From positions 2,356,001 to 2,420,000 of the forward strand of contig OZ245730.1 in assembly GCA_965227145.1 (NCBI GenBank): a stretch of 64,000 nt of DNA. The letters are read 5' to 3'. Shown here piece by piece: positions 1-8,778 of the stretch. Position numbers and translations under genes: made by a program. The stretch's first letter is position 1. Every line of letters begins with the position of its first letter. The notes beneath the pieces are model-generated. The model had not been told where the DNA came from, did no database searches, and was given only the letters and a program-made list of their open reading frames with translations. Origin of the DNA: JACKAQ01 sp965227145 (GTDB taxonomy: Bacteria; Calditrichota; Calditrichia; RBG-13-44-9; J075).

Positions 1-257
1 TCCTGCCCGGAAAAGATGGCTTGATCCATATTTCCGATCTGGAGCCGGATCGTGTCGAGAAAGTTACGGATGTTGTTAACGTTGGCGATGCTGTCGAAGC
101 TAAGTTGGTTCACATCGATCGTGAAGGGCGCTATAATCTTAGCCGCCGTCATGTGATTGATCCCAACAGCCCGGATCGTGATTACGAACGCAAACGTGCC
201 CCGCGCAACGACGATCGTCGCGGTGGCCGTGATAACCGGGACAGAAACCGTCGTTAA
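1..257 (+). CDS. pnp: Polyribonucleotide nucleotidyltransferase, C-terminal fragment (S1 domain and basic tail)
   Basis: Only the 3' end of the gene is in the window; the frame is open from base 3 and stops at TAA 255-257. The visible residues start with LPGKDGLIHISDL and continue through VGDAVEAKLVHIDREGRYNLS, the second half of an S1 RNA-binding domain as found at the end of PNPase, an RNA-degrading phosphorolytic exonuclease. The last 30 or so residues are a low-complexity Arg/Asp/Asn tail (RDDRRGGRDNRDRNRR type), common at PNPase C-termini in FCB bacteria. Ribosomal protein S1 is an alternative, but the HISDL...V.KV.DVVNVGD spacing and the short basic tail directly after one S1 domain favour PNPase. 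The catalytic domains lie outside the window. Confidence 0.85.
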   Translation, partial: LPGKDGLIHISDLEPDRVEKVTDVVNVGDAVEAKLVHIDREGRYNLSRRHVIDPNSPDRDYERKRAPRNDDRRGGRDNRDRNRR

Positions 258-290
258 CGGTTAAATTGTTGAAATATAATGATTTGCATA

Positions 291-323
291 AACGGGATTC
301 CGATCTGGAAATCCCGTTTTTTG
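291..323 (+). terminator. Rho-independent terminator after pnp
   Basis: A 9-bp perfect stem (AACGGGATT at 291-299 with AATCCCGTT at 310-318) is followed by a T-rich run (TTTTTTG). It lies 34 bases after the pnp stop and before bioY, so it probably separates the two transcription units. Confidence 0.8.
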
Positions 324-339
324 TTTAACACCCCAATAA

Positions 340-921
340 TTGATAAATATTTTGAAATCTGCCGATCAGAAAACATCTTCACTGTCTATTTTAACAGCCT
401 CAAAAATTGCTGTGGTTGTGCTGGTTGTTCTACTGATGATTGCCGGTGCAAAAACCCGGTTTAGCGTTGGCGATATTCCAATTACGTTGCAGACAGTCGT
501 CGTTTACGGCAGCGGGCTGCTGTTGAATTGGCAAATTGCCGGCGTTGCACAAATTGTTTATTTGCTGACCGGGCTGGTTTTTCCCGTTTTTGCAGGAGAC
601 GGTTTCGGGATTGGCTATTTGTTCGGGCGAAACAGCAGCGGATATTTATTGGCATTTCCGGTTGTGGCTGGTTTGATTGGCTATCTTTCAAAAATACAAC
701 GAACTCTTTTTTGGCGATGGCTGTCCGTGCAAGCCGGATCAATCGTTCTGTTTACGTCAGGTGTGATTTGGCTGCACTTTTCGATGGGTTCGGCGGACTG
801 GCTTACCACGATCCAAAAAGGCTGGCTTTCTCTGATTCCCGCCGATCAATTCAAAATTTTGCTAACTGTTTTTGCATGTCATTTTTTGTTGATAGCACTA
901 AATATTAAAAAACAGGGCTGA
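340..921 (+). CDS. bioY: BioY-type biotin transporter S component
   Basis: This is a hydrophobic protein of about 190 residues with roughly five to six membrane segments. It matches BioY: an early FSVGDIPITLQTVVVYGSG stretch (BioY proteins have P(I/V)P.T.Q...V), then a G-rich LVFPVFAGDGFGIGYLFG loop and a GYLLAFPVVAGLIGYL helix. BioY binds biotin in the inner membrane and works alone or with ECF energising subunits, which are not nearby. The start is uncertain: the reading frame opens at TTG 340, a second in-frame TTG lies at 352, and no strong ribosome binding site is visible. It sits 3 bases before menH, so it is probably cotranscribed with the menaquinone genes. Confidence 0.8.
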   Translation: MINILKSADQKTSSLSILTASKIAVVVLVVLLMIAGAKTRFSVGDIPITLQTVVVYGSGLLLNWQIAGVAQIVYLLTGLVFPVFAGDGFGIGYLFGRNSSGYLLAFPVVAGLIGYLSKIQRTLFWRWLSVQAGSIVLFTSGVIWLHFSMGSADWLTTIQKGWLSLIPADQFKILLTVFACHFLLIALNIKKQG

Positions 922-924
922 AAA

Positions 925-1710
925 ATGAGCACTATTTTACATGCAGATACATTCGGAAATGCATCTTGTAAAATATTGTTTTTACATGGGTTTATGGGAT
1001 GTTCCAGTGATTGGCTGCCGGTAATCAACCTGCTCGAAAAGGAACATCGTTGCATCGCAATGGATTTGCCGGGGCACGGAAAATCCATTGGAATTGCACA
1101 AGATTCAACCTGGGATTTTACGTTTGTCGCTGATGCCGTTATCGAATCACTCGTCAAAATGGATGCTGTGCCGTGCGATTTGGTCGGATATTCGATGGGG
1201 GGAAGGCTTGCGCTTTATCTGGTGCTTACTTTTCCCACATATTTCCGGAGAGTGATGCTCGAATCTGCATCGCCGGGATTGCGAACGGCTGATGAGCGAG
1301 CTCAACGTGAACAATCGGATCAAAAGTTGGCATTGCGATTGGAAAACGAGCCGTTGTCGAGCTTTTTGGATGATTGGTATCGCCAACCGTTATTCGCGAC
1401 GATGAGAAATCATGCGAATTTCGATTTGCTGTTTCGCCGGCGGAATCAAAATCAACCCAGATTACTCGCAAAATCGTTGCGGGAAATGGGAACTGGCGCT
1501 CAACCATCGCTGTGGAATACGCTTCCAGAGCTTAAAAATCCGATGCTGTTGTTGGTTGGGGAAAAAGATGTTAAATTCAGGGCTATTGCTGAGCACATGC
1601 AATCGCGCAATGCGCAAATCTCCATAGAAATTGTGCAAAATACCGGGCACAATATTCATGCGGAATCACCGGATTTATTTGCAAATGCTGTGCAACGGTT
1701 TTTGCGCTGA
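925..1710 (+). CDS. menH: MenH-like alpha/beta hydrolase (SHCHC synthase)
   Basis: A 261-residue alpha/beta hydrolase. The oxyanion-hole motif LHGFMG is at residues 20-25, the nucleophile elbow GYSMGGR at 88-94 (Ser90), the acid is probably the Asp in LLVGEKD near 215, and the catalytic His is in NTGHNIHAE (His242). MenH eliminates pyruvate from SEPHCHC to give 2-succinyl-6-hydroxy-2,4-cyclohexadiene-1-carboxylate in menaquinone synthesis. GYSMGGRLAL and the EKD...TGH spacing are typical of MenH, and menB and menA follow directly, which makes this more likely than a general esterase. The preceding bioY stops 3 bases upstream; menB starts 56 bases downstream. Confidence 0.87.
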   Translation: MSTILHADTFGNASCKILFLHGFMGCSSDWLPVINLLEKEHRCIAMDLPGHGKSIGIAQDSTWDFTFVADAVIESLVKMDAVPCDLVGYSMGGRLALYLVLTFPTYFRRVMLESASPGLRTADERAQREQSDQKLALRLENEPLSSFLDDWYRQPLFATMRNHANFDLLFRRRNQNQPRLLAKSLREMGTGAQPSLWNTLPELKNPMLLLVGEKDVKFRAIAEHMQSRNAQISIEIVQNTGHNIHAESPDLFANAVQRFLR

Positions 1711-1766
1711 AAAATCAACCATAAAATTTACGTTTCGATACAAACCAAATGCAGGAGGAAACCCGG

Positions 1767-2591
1767 ATGAGTGTAGTTGAATGGAAATCCGCCAAATCGT
1801 ATGAGGATATTTTATATCACAAAACGGATGATGGTATCGCCAAAATCACCATCAATCGGCCGGAAGTGCATAACGCGTTTCGCCCGTTGACCGTAATGGA
1901 AATGCAGGATGCGCTCGCAGATGCGCGCTATGATGCCAACATCGGCGTGATCATTTTAACCGGCGAAGGTGAAAAAGCTTTCTGCTCCGGTGGCGATCAA
2001 CGCATTCGCGGCGAAGCCGGATATAATGATGAATCGGGAATGCAGCATTTGAACGTGCTGGATTTCCAACGCCAGATTCGCACCTGTCCGAAGCCGATTA
2101 TAGCGATGGTTGCAGGTTGGGCAATTGGCGGCGGTCACGTTCTGCATGTGATGTGTGACCTGACAATTGCTGCAGATAATGCACGATTCGGGCAAACCGG
2201 ACCAAAAGTGGGCTCGTTTGACGGCGGCTATGGCGCCAGCTATCTCGCGCGGATAATCGGGCAAAAGAAAGCCCGGGAAATCTGGTTTTTGTGCCGCCAA
2301 TACGACGCACAGGAGGCGCTCGATATGGGTTTGGTGAACAAGGTTGTGCCGTATGCGCAACTCGAAGCTGAAACGGTGCAATGGTGCCGCGAGATTCTCC
2401 AAAATTCCCCGATTGCGATTCGCTGCCTGAAATCCGCAATGAACGCCGATTGCGACGGACAAGCCGGATTGCAGGAACTCGCCGGAAATGCAACCATGCT
2501 TTTTTACATGACAGAAGAAGGTCAGGAAGGCAAAAACGCATTCCTGGAAAAACGCAAACCTGATTTCAACAAATTCAAACGGCGCCCGTAA
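1767..2591 (+). CDS. menB: 1,4-dihydroxy-2-naphthoyl-CoA synthase
   Basis: A 274-residue crotonase-fold enzyme that closes the second ring of the naphthoquinone head group from o-succinylbenzoyl-CoA. It has the oxyanion-hole region AFCSGGDQ (71-78), the GWAIGGGHVLHVMCDLTIA helix and the MenB signature GPKVGSFDGG (145-154). The frame opens at ATG 1749, but a perfect AGGAGG at 1753-1758 lies 8 bases before ATG 1767, so the later ATG (MSVVEWKS) is the start. The gene lies between menH and menA. No menD, menC, menE or menF is in the window. Confidence 0.95.
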   Translation: MSVVEWKSAKSYEDILYHKTDDGIAKITINRPEVHNAFRPLTVMEMQDALADARYDANIGVIILTGEGEKAFCSGGDQRIRGEAGYNDESGMQHLNVLDFQRQIRTCPKPIIAMVAGWAIGGGHVLHVMCDLTIAADNARFGQTGPKVGSFDGGYGASYLARIIGQKKAREIWFLCRQYDAQEALDMGLVNKVVPYAQLEAETVQWCREILQNSPIAIRCLKSAMNADCDGQAGLQELAGNATMLFYMTEEGQEGKNAFLEKRKPDFNKFKRRP

Positions 2592-2595
2592 GTTC

Positions 2596-3480
2596 ATGAA
2601 TAACAATAAGATAAAAATCTGGTGGCTGGCAGCGAGACCCAAAACCCTGCCAGCCGCTGCATCTCCGGTAATTATGGGAACAGCAATGGCACTGGCGGAT
2701 GGCGTTTTTCACTTGCCATCTGCGATTGTTGCCTTTTTGGGCGCGCTGTTGATTCAGGTCGGGACAAACTACGCCAACGATTATTTCGATTTCAAAAAAG
2801 GTGCGGACACAGAACACCGGATCGGGCCGACCCGCGCCACCCAGGCTGGATGGGTAACACCGGAATCGATGAAGCGGGCGTTCATCCTGACATTTGGGCT
2901 GGCTTTCGTAATCGGAATGTATCTGGTTTTTCGCGGCGGTTGGCCAATTTTGCTGATCGGCGTTGCTTCCATTTTATTTGGAATTTTATATACTGGCGGG
3001 CCATCACCGTTGGGATATAACGGCACAGCAGATTTTTTTGTGCTGATTTTTTTCGGACCGGTGGCAGTTGGCGGAACCTATTATGTGCAATCGTTGGACA
3101 TCAACACAACAGTGTTGCTGGCAGGATTGGCGCCGGGATTTATTTCAACAGCGATATTAACGGTGAACAATCTGCGGGATGTTTTTTCGGATCGCGATGC
3201 AGGAAAGCGAACGCTGGTTGTGCGTTTCGGGGTTGGGTTCGGGCGGATGGAATATCTGATTTGTCTGATTGTAGCTTGTTGTGTGCCGGTAATTTTATAT
3301 GTACTGCATGGCGGCAGCGTGTTTGCCGTCATCGCTTCGCTGGCTTTGCTGATCGCTGTTCCGGATATCAAAACGATTTGGAAGATCAGCGGAAGTCCGG
3401 TGCTGAACAATGTGCTGGCAAATACGGGGCGATTTCTGTTCCTGTTCAGCCTGCTTTTTTCGGTCGGCTGGTTGATCTGA
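2596..3480 (+). CDS. menA: 1,4-dihydroxy-2-naphthoate prenyltransferase
   Basis: A 294-residue UbiA-family integral membrane prenyltransferase that attaches the polyprenyl tail to dihydroxynaphthoate. Both Asp-rich Mg-diphosphate motifs are present: NDYFDFKKGAD (61-71) and NNLRDVFSDRDAGKRT (191-206). The N-terminus (WWLAARPKTLPAA) is the usual MenA start. About nine membrane helices can be read. It begins 4 bases after menB, so translation is probably coupled. The stop is only 4 bases from the stop of the convergent minus-strand gene, leaving no room for a terminator between them. Confidence 0.95.
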   Translation: MNNNKIKIWWLAARPKTLPAAASPVIMGTAMALADGVFHLPSAIVAFLGALLIQVGTNYANDYFDFKKGADTEHRIGPTRATQAGWVTPESMKRAFILTFGLAFVIGMYLVFRGGWPILLIGVASILFGILYTGGPSPLGYNGTADFFVLIFFGPVAVGGTYYVQSLDINTTVLLAGLAPGFISTAILTVNNLRDVFSDRDAGKRTLVVRFGVGFGRMEYLICLIVACCVPVILYVLHGGSVFAVIASLALLIAVPDIKTIWKISGSPVLNNVLANTGRFLFLFSLLFSVGWLI

Positions 3481-3484
3481 CCAT

Positions 3485-4642
3485 CTAATTTTCCGGAGAG
3501 AGCGCATACAACAACCAGCCAAGCTGAGATGGGCGACACTCCAGCGGAATTACGAATTTTCGGGATGATTTTGGATTGTTGATAATACCGTAAATTGTTT
3601 TGAATGGGTTCAGCGATTGATTCCGGCGCTCAGTTTTTACACCGCTCCAAATGACTGCATTCTTCGAATCTATCAAATTTGCAAAGCATTCGTTGTTACC
3701 GGTTACCCATTGTAAGCCCTTGTTAATATTCAGCTTAAAATCGACACCGGTTATCTTTCCGATTGCCGATAAAGCCATTGGCGCCAGGCCATATTGGTGC
3801 GCACTGAATATCGGATATTTACAGATGGCTTTTCCGGTGCTCACTTTATATTCCCACCACCATTGCCCGGATTCACCTTGCTGTGCGGCAAGATTAAGTG
3901 CACAATTCAATGAAATTTCGCGGGCTTCCGGCGAATCGAATAGCGTCGAAAATACTGTCAATCCGTAAATTGCATTTATTTGAGCAACAAAATTACTGTT
4001 GCCGGATTTTAGAATGCCTCTGGCTGAATAAATCGATTGGCTGTAAAAAATGCCTTTTCCACCGTAATTTCTGATCAGTTGATCAGCAACGGATCGCGCA
4101 GCTCTGCTCCACCGATTTATTTGGCTGCCGGTCGTCATCGATGCAAAAGACAATCCGGACAACAACCAACCCAGCGATTTTGTTTCGCCCCGCTTTGCAT
4201 CCGGATAATGTGAAAACAAATTGTCAATATCCAATTGCAGATACAGCGCTGTAACTTTCTCCGGCGATACAAGTGATGTTAACCAAAGCAGTAAACCGGC
4301 GTCACCGCCATTTTTGATTACGCTTGTGTCATCCAAAATGCGCTGTAATGTTTGGGAAATATTTATTGGAGAATGCCCGCCCCAGAGTTCAAATTGATAC
4401 AAACCGAGCAACGAAATCAATGAATAGCGCAGGTTATGGTCTGTGGCGATCAGGTAGCCGTCCGGGGTTTGCACAACCCGGTCGTAAAATAACTGTGCTT
4501 TCGGATCGAACATTTCCCCAAGTCCATTCATTGCAACATCAATCAATTGCTTCCGAATGTTCGCGATTTCCGGTTCAGCATACCCGCGATCAACGTTTTT
4601 TGTTGACGGGTATTCAATTTGATAATAATCCATATCCTGCAT
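3485..4642 (-). CDS. Unknown protein, probable alpha/alpha-toroid fold
   Basis: A 385-residue protein without signal peptide or membrane segments; I do not recognise a named family. The sequence is mostly helical, with recurring aromatic and Gly-rich turns (QWWWEYKVSTGKAICKYPIFSAHQYG near 280, SLGWLLSGLSFASM near 180), which resembles (alpha/alpha)6 toroid proteins such as glycoside hydrolase or terpene-cyclase-type barrels. The start ATG is preceded by GGAG with a 5-base spacer. It stands alone: menA converges on it and the M28 peptidase gene upstream ends at its own terminator. A catalytic role in carbohydrate or isoprenoid chemistry is possible, but no catalytic residues can be assigned. 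Confidence 0.7.
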   Translation of the reverse strand: MQDMDYYQIEYPSTKNVDRGYAEPEIANIRKQLIDVAMNGLGEMFDPKAQLFYDRVVQTPDGYLIATDHNLRYSLISLLGLYQFELWGGHSPINISQTLQRILDDTSVIKNGGDAGLLLWLTSLVSPEKVTALYLQLDIDNLFSHYPDAKRGETKSLGWLLSGLSFASMTTGSQINRWSRAARSVADQLIRNYGGKGIFYSQSIYSARGILKSGNSNFVAQINAIYGLTVFSTLFDSPEAREISLNCALNLAAQQGESGQWWWEYKVSTGKAICKYPIFSAHQYGLAPMALSAIGKITGVDFKLNINKGLQWVTGNNECFANLIDSKNAVIWSGVKTERRNQSLNPFKTIYGIINNPKSSRKFVIPLECRPSQLGWLLYALSPEN

Positions 4643-4806
4643 GTTAACTCCATTTTCCCTTTAAATAATCCGCCATTTTTGTGGCGATGTAAATTCTGCA
4701 ACAAATATAACGGGTGTAATGTTACAAAATATCATATACAGCATTACAATTCGAGTAAAATCAGCTTGCAAAAATAAACGCATTAAGGGTTGTTGGCAGA
4801 AAATCA

Positions 4807-4840
4807 AAAGAAAAGTCCCGCATCTTCATCGATACGGGAC
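4807..4840 (-). terminator. Rho-independent terminator of the M28 peptidase gene
   Basis: A 10-bp stem with one mismatch (4815-4824 with 4831-4840) and a 6-base loop. Read on the minus strand it ends in GCGGGAC followed by TTTT. It lies 28 bases beyond the stop of the peptidase gene. Confidence 0.75.
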
Positions 4841-4867
4841 CCATTTTATTGCAATTTGGAAGTTGGT

Positions 4868-6403
4868 TTATTTAAGTGTTGGCAATGGTTTGCGGGGAAT
4901 TTTCGTATCGCGGTTGGCAGTGTGCAAAACGACGGATGCCACAATTACAGAAATTTGCATCATGTCACTCTCGCTGACATGATCCCACGTATCCATATTT
5001 GTGTGCCAGGTGCGCGAGCGATACGACATCGGATCCTGTATAAATTGAAATCCCGGTAAACCGACTTCGTTAAACGCGAGGTGATCGGTGCCGCTGGTGT
5101 TTTGAATCGTGACAGTTGTCGCGCCTAAATCGTGAAATGGTGCCATCATCGCCTCAAAAAACGGGCGTGCGGCGTCGTTTTCCTGCAAATAAATGCCGCG
5201 AATTTTGCCGCCGCCGTTATCGATATTATAGTACGCGGATAATTTTTCGTGATCCGGCAGCAATTCCATGGTTTCTTTGTTGCCGAAATGTTTTTTCACA
5301 TAGCCGCGCGAGCCCAAAAGTCCCTGCTCTTCACCGGTCCACAAAGCGATGCGAATAGTGCGGCGCGGTTTTGCATCGATGGCTTTGAGAATGCGGACAG
5401 CCTCCATCATTGCTGCAGAGCCTGTTCCGTTATCGGTTGCGCCGGTGCCGCTATGCCACGAATCGATGTGCCCGCCGAGCATCACGATTTCATCTTTCAA
5501 TTTGCGATCGGTTCCGGGAATTTCCGCAACAACGTTGTATTCCAGCGAATCTTCTTCCAAAAAACGGGTTTGGATGTTGATCGAAAGTTCGACCGGAATT
5601 TCTTTTTCCAGCAAACGGGCAATGCGGTTGTATTGCTCTTTGGCGATAATAATCGACGGCATGGAGCGAGATGCAGCCGTTTTGTACGAACCGCCGCTCA
5701 TCACTCGCAAAGTGCCGTGATCGAGCTGGCTGGAGCGAACGACCACTTTTGCGCCTTCGTCCAGAAACATTTTGTTCAATTTTTCTGTTTTTGCACGAAG
5801 TCTGCGCCAGCGCAGAATACGTTCGAGATTGGACGGCCGAGCGCCGGGTGTTTCCGCCATTGCCAATTCTGCCAGTTTTTCATCAGAATAGCGTTCTTCG
5901 TCGGCTACTGAGTGGTCATCCGTTTCCTGCGGATTCCCCAAAAGCACAATTGCGCCGGCAAGTTTGCCTTTGTAATCTTCCTCAACGGATTCATCGTCCG
6001 GATCAATCAACACCGGGTTTCCGGTTATCACACCGTCCGTGCCGGGTGTCCACGCCTGTGGGTAAGCGATCAGATTCATGTATTGCGGGGATGTCATTTC
6101 CGCGGAAAATCGCTCGACTTCCCAACCGTAACCAAACACGCCCCACGATTCGGTTTTTGCGTTAGCGAGTCCCCATTCCGTCAGCTTTTCGACGGCCCAA
6201 TTTTGGGCATCTCGCAAATTGCCCGATCCGGTCAATCGCGGACCGTACACATCGGTCAGGTAACTCAGGGTTTCCATCACTTCGGAATTTTTAAAACCTT
6301 CTTGCTTTATTCGTGTAATTGTTTGTAAATCAACAGATTCCTGGGCGGTTAAACCCATACAAAAACACAGCATTAGCAAATAGACAAGTGACCTAAATTT
6401 CAT
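4868..6403 (-). CDS. Secreted M28-family zinc aminopeptidase
   Basis: A 511-residue exported peptidase. The start ATG (6401-6403) has GGAGAA just upstream; it gives a signal peptide (MKFRSLVYLLMLCFCMGLTAQ). Longer in-frame starts would put about 34 hydrophilic residues before it. A PA-type insert occupies the middle, followed by the M28 metal-binding set: GGHIDSW (His312), GATDNGTGSA (Asp324), WTGEEQGLLGS (Glu358/Glu359), and the late TSGTDHLAF and TWHTNMDTWD motifs. M28 enzymes release N-terminal amino acids using two zinc ions. A periplasmic or cell-surface role is likely. It is divergent from the kinase-like gene with about 95 bases between them. Confidence 0.9.
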   Translation of the reverse strand: MKFRSLVYLLMLCFCMGLTAQESVDLQTITRIKQEGFKNSEVMETLSYLTDVYGPRLTGSGNLRDAQNWAVEKLTEWGLANAKTESWGVFGYGWEVERFSAEMTSPQYMNLIAYPQAWTPGTDGVITGNPVLIDPDDESVEEDYKGKLAGAIVLLGNPQETDDHSVADEERYSDEKLAELAMAETPGARPSNLERILRWRRLRAKTEKLNKMFLDEGAKVVVRSSQLDHGTLRVMSGGSYKTAASRSMPSIIIAKEQYNRIARLLEKEIPVELSINIQTRFLEEDSLEYNVVAEIPGTDRKLKDEIVMLGGHIDSWHSGTGATDNGTGSAAMMEAVRILKAIDAKPRRTIRIALWTGEEQGLLGSRGYVKKHFGNKETMELLPDHEKLSAYYNIDNGGGKIRGIYLQENDAARPFFEAMMAPFHDLGATTVTIQNTSGTDHLAFNEVGLPGFQFIQDPMSYRSRTWHTNMDTWDHVSESDMMQISVIVASVVLHTANRDTKIPRKPLPTLK

Positions 6404-6498
6404 TACGCTTCTCCATACATATAAATGTTTAAATGTGTCTCCAGAATTGAAAAAGCTAAGCTTTTTTGTTGAATAATTGAAGTGAAAATATAGCTGAA

Positions 6499-7254
6499 AT
6501 GACAATTTTTTTCGAAAAACTGATCCGCTTTTTTATTGCAAATTTCCCGACACTCGGCGAAGTGTTTCGCTTTGGCATTCCTTTTTTGCTGATTGCGGCG
6601 GCGGCGCTATATTTTTCGGGATTTCTGAAAAATCGGCATGGCTGGAAAACCGGATATAGTCGAAAAACGTTTCATTTTATTATATTTTTTCTGGCGGCAA
6701 CGCTGCATCATTTTTTCGGGTTGCGTATGGTTTGTTTGTTCGGGTTGATGACATCGGTTGTGTTGCTTTTTGCCATTACTCACGGTGACGGAAATATTTT
6801 TTTTGAAGCGCTCGCACGAGAAAAAGACGCGCCACACCGCACATATTTTATCATTATTCCATATTTGGCAACCCTGATCGGCGGTGTCTTAAGCAATGTT
6901 TTTTTTGAAGATACGGCAATTGCCGGATATCTGGTTGCCGGAATGGGCGATGCGATTGCCGAGCCTGTTGGCACCCGTTTTGGTAGGCATCGTTACCGCG
7001 TTCCCGGGCGAAATACGGTGGGTGCATTTCGCAGTTACGAAGGTTCGCTCAGCGTTTTTTTGGTCAGCTTTTCGGTATTGATTGCCTTTGTGTCGCTCAA
7101 AACAATGATTCTGATCGACGTGCCGATAATATTTACTGTGTTCATCGTCAGCCTTATTTGCACCCTTGCCGAAGCTGTTTCGCCACACGGATGGGATAAT
7201 CTGGTCATGCAATTGCTGCCGGCAGCGTTGATGAGCCTGTTTCTCAACGGGTGA
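6499..7254 (+). CDS. Phytol/dolichol-kinase-like membrane protein (CTP-dependent)
   Basis: A 251-residue polytopic membrane protein with about seven hydrophobic helices. The motifs fit the cytidylyltransferase-like polyprenol kinase family (SEC59/VTE5): YSRKTFHF near residue 55, GMGDAIAEPVGTRFGRHRY near 150 and VGAFRSYEGSL after it, with AEAVSPHGWDNL near the C-terminus. Members phosphorylate isoprenoid alcohols such as phytol or dolichol, often with CTP. In an organism making menaquinone, a polyprenol salvage or lipid-carrier role is reasonable, but the substrate cannot be read from sequence. It is divergent from the M28 peptidase gene. Confidence 0.8.
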   Translation: MTIFFEKLIRFFIANFPTLGEVFRFGIPFLLIAAAALYFSGFLKNRHGWKTGYSRKTFHFIIFFLAATLHHFFGLRMVCLFGLMTSVVLLFAITHGDGNIFFEALAREKDAPHRTYFIIIPYLATLIGGVLSNVFFEDTAIAGYLVAGMGDAIAEPVGTRFGRHRYRVPGRNTVGAFRSYEGSLSVFLVSFSVLIAFVSLKTMILIDVPIIFTVFIVSLICTLAEAVSPHGWDNLVMQLLPAALMSLFLNG

Positions 7255-7340
7255 GAATTTTTCAATTCGATCATCGCTAAAGATTTAATAATATTGCAGT
7301 TACCGCTATTTCTAATTTTGGTGCCAAAAATCTAAAATTA

Positions 7341-7368
7341 TTGACATCTGCTAATTTCTGCATATATT
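7341..7368 (+). promoter_or_regulatory. Sigma70-like promoter for the paa operon
   Basis: TTGACA (7341-7346) and TATATT (7363-7368) are separated by 16 bases, about 100 bases before the paaA start. Nothing else in this 211-base gap could drive the operon. No clear PaaX- or PaaR-type operator was recognised. Confidence 0.65.
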
Positions 7369-7465
7369 GAAAGCAGGGAAGTGACGGCATTTATTAATTT
7401 CCAACGCAAGCTGCCGCACTCCATACATCAGAAAACGCGACAAATTAAATAAACAGGAGTTGAGC

Positions 7466-8401
7466 ATGGAAGATCAAGCCAAGTTGCAAACATTCCAACA
7501 GCGCATAGATGCAGGTGAAAAAATTGAGCCAAAGGACTGGATGCCGGAACGCTATCGCCAGCAACTGGTGCGGATGATTTCGCAACACGCCCATTCCGAA
7601 ATTGTGGGCATGCTGCCGGAAGGCAACTGGATCACCCGCGCACCCTCGCTCAAACGAAAACTGACGTTGCTGGCAAAAGTGCAGGATGAAGCGGGGCACG
7701 GGCTGTATCTCTATTGCGCAGCCGAAACGCTCGGCGTTGACCGGCACGAATTGTTTCTTCAATTTTTGGATGGCAAGGCCAAATATTCCAGCATTTTCAA
7801 TTACCCGACGCTCACCTGGGCGGATATCGGGGTAATCGGCTGGCTGGTGGATGGCGCCGCAATTGTGAATCAAACCATGCTGGCGAAATGCTCTTACGGA
7901 CCGTATTCCCGCGCGAATTTGCGCATCTGCAAAGAAGAAAATTTCCACAAACGGCAGGGATACGAAATTGTTGCGACGATGGCAAACGGCACGCCGGAGC
8001 AGCGCAATATGTTGCAAGATGCCGTAAACCGGTTTTGGTGGCCAACACTGATGATGTTTGGCCCGCCGGACACCGATTCGCCAAACAGCGCAGAGCTGAT
8101 GCGCTGGAAAGTAAAGCTGTTTAGCAATGATGAATTGCGGCAGCGATTCGTAAATTTGACAGTTCCTCAGGCGCGCGCGGTAAACCTCACGTTGCCGGAT
8201 CCCGATCTCAAATTTAACGAAGAAACAGAAAATTGGGAATTCGGCGAAATTAATTGGGACGAATTCTGGAGCGTTGTTCGCGGAAACGGGCCATACAATC
8301 GTCAACGCATGCGCGCCCGGCAAAACGCATATTCGGATGGCGAATGGGTGCGGAAAGCAGCAGCGGCACATGCAGCTAAACGCAAAAATAATGTGGCTTA
8401 A
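7466..8401 (+). CDS. paaA: 1,2-phenylacetyl-CoA epoxidase catalytic subunit PaaA
   Basis: A 311-residue ferritin-like diiron oxygenase, the catalytic subunit of the complex that converts phenylacetyl-CoA to its ring-1,2-epoxide. The diiron ligands are visible: Glu44 (HAHSEIVG), the first E..H (DEAGHG, Glu75/His78) and the second E..H (KEENFH, Glu158/His161). The frame is open from TTG 7460, but AGGAG at 7455-7459 is placed correctly for ATG 7466. First gene of the paa operon, behind a strong promoter. Length matches the family. Confidence 0.96.
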   Translation: MEDQAKLQTFQQRIDAGEKIEPKDWMPERYRQQLVRMISQHAHSEIVGMLPEGNWITRAPSLKRKLTLLAKVQDEAGHGLYLYCAAETLGVDRHELFLQFLDGKAKYSSIFNYPTLTWADIGVIGWLVDGAAIVNQTMLAKCSYGPYSRANLRICKEENFHKRQGYEIVATMANGTPEQRNMLQDAVNRFWWPTLMMFGPPDTDSPNSAELMRWKVKLFSNDELRQRFVNLTVPQARAVNLTLPDPDLKFNEETENWEFGEINWDEFWSVVRGNGPYNRQRMRARQNAYSDGEWVRKAAAAHAAKRKNNVA

Positions 8402-8460
8402 ATCGATTACTGTTTTCAGATAAATACATTTTCAGACTAGCGACAATACGGAGGTCCACC

Positions 8461-8778
8461 GTGGCAGAAGCCAAAAAAGAGATTCACCAATCAGAAATCA
8501 GCGACAGCGAATGGCCGCTTTGGGAAGTATTTGTGCAGGAAAAACAGGGTGCACCGCATGAACACGCCGGCAGCTTGCACGCACCGGATTCGGAAATGGC
8601 GTTGCAAAATGCCCGCGATGTGTACGCCCGCCGGGAACGATTGCTGAGCATTTGGGTGGTAGAATCGCGGCACATTACCGCAACAACGCCGTCCGATGAC
8701 GGCCCGTTTTTTGAACCCGGCAACGACAAAGCCTACCGGCATCCGCAATTCTACAAAGTACCACGGGGGATAAAATGA
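8461..8778 (+). CDS. paaB: Phenylacetyl-CoA epoxidase subunit PaaB
   Basis: A 105-residue small subunit. The core WPLWEVFVQEKQGAPHEHAG and the later LQNARDVYARRERLLSIWVV are the PaaB family signature; the N-terminus carries an extra 15 or so polar residues. PaaB bridges PaaAC heterodimers and is needed for electron transfer. It starts with GTG, preceded by GGAGG (8450-8454) with a 6-base spacer, and its TGA overlaps the paaC start by 4 bases (ATGA). Confidence 0.93.
   Translation: MAEAKKEIHQSEISDSEWPLWEVFVQEKQGAPHEHAGSLHAPDSEMALQNARDVYARRERLLSIWVVESRHITATTPSDDGPFFEPGNDKAYRHPQFYKVPRGIK

Noticed and set aside
6448..6466. AAAAAGCT/AGCTTTTT inverted repeat in the divergent gap upstream of the M28 peptidase
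   Set aside because: The loop is a single base and the site lies in a promoter region, so it cannot form a normal terminator; probably chance in AT-rich DNA.
7445..8371. Long open frame on the minus strand opposite paaA
   Set aside because: Shadow of paaA, which has its diiron ligands and a ribosome binding site.
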